Assembly: GCA_005889025.1 (NCBI GenBank)
Contig: VBCZ01000203.1
Span: 1 to 6,756, forward strand
Source of the DNA: Betaproteobacteria bacterium
GTDB lineage: Bacteria; Pseudomonadota; Gammaproteobacteria; Burkholderiales; Casimicrobiaceae
Length of the DNA: 6,756 nt
Direction: 5' to 3'
Shown: positions 1-5,205 of the stretch, one piece after another
How positions within the stretch are numbered: position 1 is the stretch's first letter
Layout: each line of letters opens with the position of its first letter
Position numbers and translations under genes: made by a program
The notes under the pieces: model-generated
Seen by the model: only the letters and a program-made list of their open reading frames with translations
The model's database searches: none
What the model was told of the DNA's origin: nothing

Positions 1-150
1 GTTGAAAAGAGACGTCTTGCCGGCGCCATTGGGGCCGATCAAGCCGTAGATCTCGCCGTAATGAATGGTGAAGCTCACGTCCTCGAGCGCCTGCACTCCG
101 CCGAAGCGTTTGGCGATCCCCACTGCGGACAGAAGCGCGACCGGGTTCAT
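1..150 (-). CDS. livG: LivG-type branched-chain amino acid ABC transporter ATPase, N-terminal 50 residues only
   Basis: This is the start of the ATP-binding subunit that would power the LivH-LivM permease at the cytoplasmic face of the inner membrane. Only 50 residues lie in the window; the rest continues past base 1. The reading begins MNPVALLSAVGIAKRFGG, the usual N-terminal strand that names the substrate-specific ABC ATPases. It then reaches a complete Walker A motif, GPNGAGKT, at residues 39-46, followed by SLFN. The ATG at 150-148 lies two bases after the livM stop codon, so the genes are probably translationally coupled; no strong ribosome binding site is seen. Family membership is clear from the P-loop and the order livK-livH-livM-this gene. 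LivF is also an ATPase, but the position right after livM and the sequence GLIGPNGAGKTSLFN favour LivG. The signature motif, Walker B and H-loop are outside the window. Confidence 0.9.
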   Translation of the reverse strand, partial: MNPVALLSAVGIAKRFGGVQALEDVSFTIHYGEIYGLIGPNGAGKTSLFN

Positions 151-152
151 CG

Positions 153-1238
153 TTACTGCGGCGTCGCGGCGACTTCCAGCTCGCGCTTGCGAACCGGCGA
201 CGGCCAGAGACCCGCGGGACGGTAGAGCATGATCGCCACCAGAGCGATGCCGAAGACCAGGAGACGTATCGTCTCGGCGTCGAGCACGACGCGCCTGAAC
301 AGCGCCATTTGCAGCGGCTCCATGGTGTAGCGCAGCACCTCAGGCAGCAGCGTCAGCATGATCGCGCCGAGAATGACGCCGGGGATATTGCCCATGCCAC
401 CGAGAACGACCATCGCCAGCACGATCACCGACTCGAACAGCCCGAAGCTTTCGGGGCTGACGAACTGCTGCGTCGCCGAAAAGACCGCGCCGGCGATTCC
501 ACCGAAGGACGCACCCATCGCGAACGCAAGCAGCTTGACATTGCGCGTGTTGATGCCCATCGCCCTGGCCGCAACTTCGTCCTCGCGTATCGCCTCCCAC
601 GCGCGGCCGAGACGCGAGTTTTGAAGGCGTAGGTTGACCACGATGACTCCGATGGTGATCAACAAAAGCAGGTAGTAGTACTTTTGAGGGCCGGAGAAGC
701 TAACGCCGAGGATCGTTTCCGGACGCGCAAAGGAAAAGTTGCCGATGCGAAACGGGTCGATGAGGTTGATGCCCTGGGGGCCGTTGCTGATATTGACCGG
801 CGCGTTGAGATTGTTGAGAAAGATGCGGATGATCTCGCCGAACCCGAGGGTAACGATCGCCAGATAGTCGCCACGCAGCTTGAGGGTCGGGGCGCCGAGC
901 AGGACGCCGAAAATGCAGGCGACGCCAGCGCCGAGCGGCACGATGACCCAGAACGGAAGATGCGCTCCGAAATGAGGCGAGGCAAGCAGGGCGTAGACAT
1001 AGGCCCCGACCGCGTAGAAAGCGATATAGCCGAGGTCGAGCAGGCCGGCGAAGCCGACGACGATATTGAGCCCGAGCGCCAGCATGGTGTAGATCATCGC
1101 GAAGTTCAATATGCGCACCCAGGCCTGCCCGGCCAACGCCGCCACGAATGGCAGCAGCGCCAATGCCGCAGCGACGAGCGCCACACCGACCCATACTTTG
1201 AGCGGAATCGATTTCGTCCTGTGCTCGCTCGTGTTCAC
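153..1238 (-). CDS. livM: LivM-type branched-chain amino acid ABC transporter permease
   Basis: This is one of the two inner-membrane permease subunits for leucine/isoleucine/valine or related hydrophobic amino acid uptake, expected to pair with LivH. The protein is 361 residues from a GTG start at 1238. It shows about eight to nine hydrophobic segments, for example residues 15-36, 41-62, 94-114, 188-202, 268-300 and 325-339. Family-typical stretches include GFAGLLDLGYIAFYAVGAY at 62-80, LRGDYLAIVTLGFGEIIRI at 121-139 and the cytoplasmic coupling (EAA-like) loop LGRAWEAIREDEVAARAMGI at 210-229. The frame stays open upstream to 1325, but that longer start would be TTG and would overlap livH by about 70 bases. 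The GTG lies 16 bases after the livH stop and gives a normal N-terminus (NTSEHRTKSIPLK before the first membrane segment). Its ribosome binding site is weak, which fits coupling to livH translation. The substrate is inferred from the family, not shown. Confidence 0.92.
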   Translation of the reverse strand: MNTSEHRTKSIPLKVWVGVALVAAALALLPFVAALAGQAWVRILNFAMIYTMLALGLNIVVGFAGLLDLGYIAFYAVGAYVYALLASPHFGAHLPFWVIVPLGAGVACIFGVLLGAPTLKLRGDYLAIVTLGFGEIIRIFLNNLNAPVNISNGPQGINLIDPFRIGNFSFARPETILGVSFSGPQKYYYLLLLITIGVIVVNLRLQNSRLGRAWEAIREDEVAARAMGINTRNVKLLAFAMGASFGGIAGAVFSATQQFVSPESFGLFESVIVLAMVVLGGMGNIPGVILGAIMLTLLPEVLRYTMEPLQMALFRRVVLDAETIRLLVFGIALVAIMLYRPAGLWPSPVRKRELEVAATPQ

Positions 1239-1254
1239 GCTTTTGCCATTCCCG

Positions 1255-2250
1255 TCAGGCGCGATCGGCGACTCGCTCGCCGAGCAGGCCCGACGGACGG
1301 AAAATAAGAACGAGAATGAGGACAAAAAAGGCGAAAACGTCCTGGTAGTTGCTGCCGAAGAGGCTCACCTGTCCGTCGCTGGCAGCGCATTTTTCGAGCA
1401 TGGAATCGCTTAGGATCGGCAAGCCGCAGATATTGGAAATGTCCCCGATATAGCCCGCGCCGAGCGCCTCGATGATACCGAGCAGGATGCCGCCGAGCAT
1501 CGCGCCGGCGAGATTGCCGATGCCGCCGAGCACAGCGGCGGTAAACGCCTTGAGGCCGAGCAGAAAGCCCATGTAGTAGTGCGCTATGCCGTAGTAGGTC
1601 ATCACCATCAGCCCGGCGACGGCCGCAAGCGCGGCGCCGATGACGAAGGCCGCCGAGATGACGACGTTGATGTCGATGCCCATGAGGCCCGCCACCTGCG
1701 GGTTTTGCGCCGTCGCGCGCATCGCGGTGCCGAGGCGGGTGCGCTGCACGACGAACACGAGTCCGGCCATCAACAGCGCCGCGAGAAGCACGATAAGCAT
1801 CTGCAGGTCGGTCATCGACGCGCCGAGGATATTGTGAGGCGTGGGCTCGATCAGCGTCGGGAACGTAAGGTAATTTCGACCCCAGATCATCAGCGCCAGG
1901 TTTTGCAGGATGATCGACATCCCGATCGCGGTGATCAGCGGCGCGAGCCGCGGAGCCTTGCGCAGGGGACGGTAGGCGATTTTTTCCATGCCGTAAGCGA
2001 GGACGGTGCATACGACGATCGCGACGAGGAGACCGGCAATGATGATCGCGAAACTGGGAAGCGGCGCGTGGGCGCCGAGCAGGGCGGTGATCACCGACAG
2101 AGATACCATCGCGCCGATCATCACGACCTCGCCGTGCGCGAAGTTAATGAGACCGATGATGCCGTAGACCATGGTGTAGCCAAGCGCCACGAGAGCGTAC
2201 ACGCTGCCCAGCGTCAGCCCGTTGATGATCTGTTGCAGGAAAATGTCCAC
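1255..2250 (-). CDS. livH: LivH-type branched-chain amino acid ABC transporter permease
   Basis: This is the second inner-membrane permease subunit of the Liv system. The protein is 331 residues from a GTG start at 2250, chosen because a strong ribosome binding site (GAGGAGG, 2262-2256) lies five bases upstream and because DIFLQQIINGLTLGSVYAL is the canonical LivH N-terminus. Conserved family motifs are INFAHGE at 35-41, the coupling loop RATAQNPQVAGLMGID at 178-193, LGGIGNLAGAMLGG at 241-254 and the C-terminal FRPSGLLGERV at 317-327. Roughly eight hydrophobic segments are visible. The stretch between the last two (about residues 270-303) seems longer than in LivH proteins I recall and carries two cysteines, C275 and C288. 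The gene follows livK after a terminator and precedes livM by 16 bases. An in-frame extension to 2346 would need a TTG start and would add Arg/Gly-rich sequence with no family resemblance, so it is rejected. Confidence 0.93.
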   Translation of the reverse strand: MDIFLQQIINGLTLGSVYALVALGYTMVYGIIGLINFAHGEVVMIGAMVSLSVITALLGAHAPLPSFAIIIAGLLVAIVVCTVLAYGMEKIAYRPLRKAPRLAPLITAIGMSIILQNLALMIWGRNYLTFPTLIEPTPHNILGASMTDLQMLIVLLAALLMAGLVFVVQRTRLGTAMRATAQNPQVAGLMGIDINVVISAAFVIGAALAAVAGLMVMTYYGIAHYYMGFLLGLKAFTAAVLGGIGNLAGAMLGGILLGIIEALGAGYIGDISNICGLPILSDSMLEKCAASDGQVSLFGSNYQDVFAFFVLILVLIFRPSGLLGERVADRA

Positions 2251-2344
2251 GCGATCCTCCTCGCCGGTTGCGCCGCGGCGTTGGCGGATTCTCCGCTGCG
2301 ACCCGCGCGGCGGCAATCCCCCGATGGGAACGGCCGTGTCGCGC
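2251..2344 (-). other. livH upstream leader between the livK terminator and livH
   Basis: This stretch of about 94 bases separates the intrinsic terminator after livK from the livH GTG. The only recognisable element is the Shine-Dalgarno sequence GAGGAGG at 2262-2256. I see no convincing -35/-10 pair on the minus strand, so livHMG is more likely transcribed by readthrough of the terminator than from its own promoter. That is an inference from the absence of a good match; a weak or non-sigma-70 promoter could be missed in GC-rich sequence. Confidence 0.5.
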
Positions 2345-2373
2345 AAAAAAAAGGCGCCCCGTGGGGCGCCTTT
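2345..2373 (-). terminator. Intrinsic (Rho-independent) terminator after livK
   Basis: Read on the minus strand, this is a GC-rich stem with arms GGCGCCCC (2370-2363) and GGGGCGCC (2360-2353), followed at once by eight consecutive T residues (2352-2345). Because the spacer is only two bases, the outer seven pairs with a four-base loop are the realistic fold. Three A residues before the stem can pair with the first Ts and extend it. It begins 16 bases downstream of the livK stop codon and lies before livH. Stem, GC content and T-run are all textbook for a terminator acting on livK transcription. On the plus strand the T-run is only three bases, so it should act mainly in one direction. Confidence 0.92.
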
Positions 2374-2388
2374 CGCGTGCGGGCTCGT

Positions 2389-3738
2389 CTACTGAGCTTT
2401 GTCCTTTTTCATGCTATCGGGGGCGGGCGTTGGCTTCATCGTGTCGCCGGACGATTTCATGTCGGACTTCATCGCATCGGCAGGAGCCTTCATATCCGAC
2501 TTCATCCCACTGGTCGATGCGCCCGCGTCGGCAGCGACCTTCTCGGTCTTGCCGCCGACGTTCGTCGCCAGTGGAACAAGCTTGCCGTCCTTGACCTGAT
2601 AGAGCGTGATCGCGCCGTTCTTGGTATCTCCGTGCTCGTCGAACTCGATCTTGGCGGTGATGCCGTCGTAGGAGATCTTGGCAAGCTCGGGAAGGTACTT
2701 TGCCGGATCGGTCGAGTTGGCCTTCTGCATCGCCGCGACCAGCGTCATCGCCGCGTCGTAGGAGTACGGCGCGTATACCTGGATCGGGCCATACTTGCCG
2801 GTAAAGCGGGTGACGAAGTCCTTGGCGTTGGCCATCTTCTCGGGTGGCACGCCGGCTTGGGTGCAGTATTGGCCCTCGGCGGCGCCGCCGGCGAGCTTGG
2901 GCCACTCCGCCGAGCATACGCCGTCGCCGGCGATGTACTTGGCCTTGATGCCGAGCTCCTTCATCTGTTTGACCATCGGGCCACCCTGCGCATCCATCCC
3001 GCCATACATGATGACGTCCGGATTCTTGGCCTTGATCTTGGTCAGGATCGCCTTGAAGTCGGTTGCCTTGTCGTTAGTGTATTCGCGCGCAATGATGGTC
3101 GCGCCGGCAGCCTTGGCGGCCTTTTCGGTCTCATCGGCGAGGCCCGCGCCATAGGCAGTCTTGTCGTCGATGATCGCGATTTTCTTGGCGCCCAAGGTCG
3201 TCACCGCTTCCTTGCCGATGACGCTGCCTTGCTGGACGTCGTTCGCCATGACACGAAAAGCGGTCTTGAACCCTTGCAGCGTGTACTTCGGGTTGGTTGC
3301 CGAGGGCGAGATCTGGGGAATGCCCGCGTCGCTGTAGAGCTTCGACGCCGGGATCGTCGTCCCCGAGTTGAGGTGACCGACCACGCCCGCCACTTTGGCG
3401 TCAATCAGCTTTTGCGCGACGGTCGTGCCCTGCTTCGGGTCCGCCTGATCGTCTTCGGCGATCAGCTCGAACTTCACTTTCTTGCCATCGATGACGATAT
3501 TTTTGGCGTTGGCATCGTCGATCGCCATGCGGGCGCCGTTCTCGTTATCCTTGCCCAGGTGGGCTTGCGGCCCGGTGGTGGGACCGACGTGGCCGATCTT
3601 GACAACGACTTCGGGCGCGGCGGGAGCGGCCGCGGGCGTGGCCATTTCGGCCTTCTTCGGCTCTTCCTTACCGCAGCCGTACGCGGTCACCAACGCTGCG
3701 GCGACAAGTGACACGCCGAGCGAGCGGTTGAAATTCAT
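2389..3738 (-). CDS. livK: LivK/LivJ-type branched-chain amino acid-binding protein with lipoprotein-like signal and repetitive tail
   Basis: This is the 449-residue periplasmic binding protein (type I periplasmic-binding fold) that would deliver substrate to LivHM. The ATG at 3738 is supported by GGAGGA (3749-3744) five bases upstream. Residues 1-22 form a signal peptide ending in the lipobox-like AYGC, with C22 the candidate lipidated residue; a Lys/Glu then Ala/Pro linker runs to about 43. The binding domain starts at VVVKIGHVGP. It includes the ligand-site region HLNSGTTIPASKLYSDAGIP (122-141), where a Ser/Thr pair binds the amino acid carboxylate in the family, followed by ISPSATNPKYT (143-153), FRVMAND (161-167), the interlobe TAYGAGLADE (194-203) and GDGVC (271-275). 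The domain ends near 391. A tail at 410-449 repeats MKSDMK and has no counterpart I recall in LivK proteins. The gene has its own strong promoter and is followed by a terminator. The exact amino acid bound cannot be read from the sequence. Confidence 0.94.
   Translation of the reverse strand: MNFNRSLGVSLVAAALVTAYGCGKEEPKKAEMATPAAAPAAPEVVVKIGHVGPTTGPQAHLGKDNENGARMAIDDANAKNIVIDGKKVKFELIAEDDQADPKQGTTVAQKLIDAKVAGVVGHLNSGTTIPASKLYSDAGIPQISPSATNPKYTLQGFKTAFRVMANDVQQGSVIGKEAVTTLGAKKIAIIDDKTAYGAGLADETEKAAKAAGATIIAREYTNDKATDFKAILTKIKAKNPDVIMYGGMDAQGGPMVKQMKELGIKAKYIAGDGVCSAEWPKLAGGAAEGQYCTQAGVPPEKMANAKDFVTRFTGKYGPIQVYAPYSYDAAMTLVAAMQKANSTDPAKYLPELAKISYDGITAKIEFDEHGDTKNGAITLYQVKDGKLVPLATNVGGKTEKVAADAGASTSGMKSDMKAPADAMKSDMKSSGDTMKPTPAPDSMKKDKAQ
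2452..2505 (-). repeat. 11-residue (33-base) tandem repeat encoding the LivK C-terminal tail
   Basis: LivK residues 412-422 (MKSDMKAPADA) and 423-433 (MKSDMKSSGDT) are adjacent 11-residue units sharing the first six residues. A degenerate third unit begins MKPTPAPDS at 434 and a fourth begins MKKDK at 443. At the DNA level the two clear units appear on the plus strand as similar stretches around TTCAT-TCGGACTTCAT and TTCAT-TCCGACTTCAT. The repeat is in frame and ends close to the stop codon, so the tail was probably built by repeat expansion; this last point is inference. Confidence 0.75.
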
Positions 3739-3743
3739 GGATG

Positions 3744-3749
3744 TCCTCC
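3744..3749 (-). promoter_or_regulatory. Ribosome binding site of livK
   Basis: GGAGGA on the minus strand, five bases before the ATG at 3738. It is near-perfect to the 16S anti-Shine-Dalgarno sequence and fixes the livK start, which also begins a proper signal peptide. Confidence 0.85.
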
Positions 3750-3789
3750 GAAAGGGGGTAGTAAGAAAAAAACCCTAGCGCAACAAAAG

Positions 3790-3818
3790 ATTATTGCCCC
3801 GCGACCCCACGATGTCAA
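3790..3818 (-). promoter_or_regulatory. Sigma-70-type promoter of livK
   Basis: On the minus strand a perfect -35 box TTGACA (3818-3813) is followed by a 17-base spacer and the -10 box AATAAT (3795-3790), which matches TATAAT at five of six positions. Transcription would start near 3783, leaving a leader of about 45 bases that contains the livK ribosome binding site. The boxes stand out sharply against the GC-rich surroundings and lie directly upstream of livK, so this is very probably the main promoter of the liv operon. Confidence 0.88.
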
Positions 3819-3861
3819 TTGCGCTGTTGCCCTGATCGCGAGCTCGGCGGCGGTTCGTCGC

Positions 3862-3893
3862 TGCCAGCCGCAACTCTTGCCATGCGGCTGGCA
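3862..3893. repeat. Perfect 11-bp inverted repeat in the divergent intergenic region
   Basis: The arms TGCCAGCCGCA (3862-3872) and TGCGGCTGGCA (3883-3893) are exact reverse complements separated by ten bases, ACTCTTGCCA. The centre is about 95 bases upstream of the predicted livK transcription start and roughly 30-60 bases upstream of the candidate plus-strand promoter. It could be an operator for a dimeric regulator of one or both divergent operons, or a transcribed hairpin. Only three T residues follow on the plus strand (and CG-rich sequence on the minus), so it is a poor intrinsic terminator. The symmetry is seen directly; the role is not known. Confidence 0.7.
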
Positions 3894-3909
3894 TTTCGTC
3901 GGTTCGCGC

Positions 3910-3939
3910 TTGTCCAGGTAATGGTATGCAGACTAGACT
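3910..3939 (+). promoter_or_regulatory. Weak candidate promoter for the efflux genes
   Basis: TTGTCC (3910-3915) and TAGACT (3934-3939) lie 18 bases apart and each match the sigma-70 consensus at four of six positions. Transcription would start near 3946, about 125 bases before the adaptor ATG. The position is sensible for a plus-strand promoter, but the match is modest and could be chance. Confidence 0.3.
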
Positions 3940-4072
3940 CGCGCCTTGCTGAATCCGGCAGCCGGGGTGTGCGCATCTAAATTGCGGGACGCGCCGAAAA
4001 AACGCCGCGGCGAGCCCGATGATCGAATTCGCGGGCGCCAGACGCCTCAAGCCTTCAGGGGAAGCACGAGTT

Positions 4073-5160
4073 ATGGCAGGGTGGTTCACACGACGCCGCA
4101 CCACTGGCGTCCTTATTGCGATACTGGTCATCGGCGGGCTCGCCGGCGGCGTCGGCTTGCGCGCGAGCAAGCGCGCGGCCGCCGAAGCCGCGGACAAGGC
4201 TGCGACCGTCAGGCTCGAGTTCTCGGCGGACGATTTGGCTTTCGTCGAGCCTGCGGCACTGACGCGCTGGCTCCCGCTATCGGGCACGCTGCAGCCCGTC
4301 GATCAGACCACGGTCAAATCGAAGGTCTCGGGCGAGATTCGCCAGGTCACGGTGCGCGAGGGTCAGGCCGTGAAGGCCGGACAGGTGATCGTGCGCTTCG
4401 ATACCGCCGATCTCGAAGCCAAGCTCACCGACCGCATCGGCGCGCTCGAAGCCAGCCGCGCCCAGCTCGCGCTGGCCGAAAAGCAGCGGGCGCAGAATCA
4501 GCTGCTGCTCAAGCAGAAGTTCATTTCGCAGACCGCGTACGACGCCGCGGAGAGCAACCTTTCGGTCACGCAGGGCACCCTCAAGTCGATCGAGGCGCAG
4601 GCTCAGTTGGCGAAGAATGCGTGAATTTCGACGCCCCGCTCGTCACTGTCGTCGATCTGGCGCAGATGGAGTTGCAGGCGATGGTCCCGGCCAACGATAC
4701 GCCCGCGCTCGCTGTGGGCATGAAAGTGGCGCTTGCGATCGACGGCTTCGGCGAGCGCCGCTTTGCCGGAACGATCGAGCGCATCAATCCGACGACCGAA
4801 GCCGGGACGCGGGCGATCCTGGTGTTCATCCATATCCCGAACCCCGACGCGGCGCTGCGCGGCGGCATGTTCGGGACCGGCCAAGTCATCCTGGTCGCGG
4901 GGGCGCCGGTGCCCACTCTGTCTGCCGTGGCCATCCGTACCGAGGCGGGGCAGACGTTCGTCTGGACCATCGAGAACGGCAAGCTCGCGCGCCGCATCGT
5001 CACCGTCGGCCGGCGCGATGACTCGGCGGGCCGGGTCGAGATCAAGAACGCACTCTCCCCCGGCGTCCCGGTCCTGGCCGCCCCCTTTGACAACCTGAAA
5101 GCGGGCGCACCGGCACTGGTGCGAGCGGCGACATCGCCGAAAGCCGCCGGCGCGGGCTGA
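4073..5160 (+). pseudogene. RND efflux periplasmic adaptor (membrane fusion protein), broken by an out-of-frame deletion
   Basis: This is the periplasmic adaptor of a tripartite RND efflux pump, linking the inner-membrane pump to an outer-membrane channel. The first part (183 codons from ATG 4073, after AGGGGAAG) has a basic start and one membrane anchor (11-29), the first lipoyl half TVKSKVSGEIRQVTVREGQA (80-99) and an alpha-hairpin (about 112-182), then a TGA at 4622. The second part continues in another frame from about 4609-4621 to the TGA at 5158. It reads FDAPLVTVVDLAQMELQA, then the beta-barrel domain (ERRFAGTIERINPTTEAGTR) and the membrane-proximal domain to the C-terminus. The second lipoyl half, normally of the form RAP-x-x-G-x-V plus a following Gly-Glu turn, is missing: about 24 residues. 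Restored, the protein would be about 387 residues, normal for the family. It ends 45 bases before the pump gene. It may be a true pseudogene or an assembly collapse. Confidence 0.87.
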
Positions 5161-5193
5161 CGGCCAAGGCGCCGGCTGCGAGTAGTAGAGCGA

Positions 5194-5200
5194 GAGAGGA
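5194..5200 (+). promoter_or_regulatory. Ribosome binding site of the RND pump gene
   Basis: GAGAGGA lies five bases before the ATG at 5206. It supports this start, which also gives the standard RND N-terminus (short amphipathic stretch VTRVSINNPVFA before the first membrane helix). Confidence 0.75.
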
Positions 5201-5205
5201 CGGCC

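Larger units (their letters stand above)
3739..4072. other. Divergent intergenic region between livK and the efflux operon
   Basis: These 334 bases contain no gene I can support. From the livK side they hold the livK ribosome binding site, its short leader with a run of seven Ts on the minus strand, the TTGACA/AATAAT promoter, then the 11-bp inverted repeat and the weak plus-strand promoter candidate. The remaining stretch 3946-4072 is GC-rich leader of the adaptor gene. The adaptor frame is open back through an ATG at 4019, but that start has a poor ribosome binding site and the sequence there does not resemble an adaptor N-terminus. No riboswitch or attenuator leader peptide was recognised. 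Confidence 0.7.

Noticed and set aside
1239..1325. A longer livM N-terminus starting at 1325.
   Set aside because: It would need a TTG start and about 70 bases of overlap with the end of livH, and the added residues are not LivM-like; the GTG at 1238 fits better.
1579..3711. A 710-codon open frame on the plus strand opposite livH and livK.
   Set aside because: It is antisense to two clear genes, is rich in Arg, Gly, Asp and His as expected from the complement of GC-rich codons, and resembles no family; its ends do not fit a ribosome binding site.
3862..3900. The 11-bp inverted repeat as a plus-strand intrinsic terminator.
   Set aside because: Only three Ts follow the stem and no plus-strand gene ends upstream; livK is on the other strand and points away.
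4019..4072. An adaptor start at the ATG at 4019.
   Set aside because: The added 18 residues come before what looks like a complete N-terminus (short basic stretch then membrane anchor), and the ribosome binding site at 4019 is poor compared with AGGGGAAG before 4073.
4600..4640. Programmed ribosomal frameshift joining the two halves of the adaptor.
   Set aside because: There is no slippery heptamer or following stem-loop that I can see. A frameshift would also not restore the missing lipoyl half, about 24 residues, so sequence loss explains it better.
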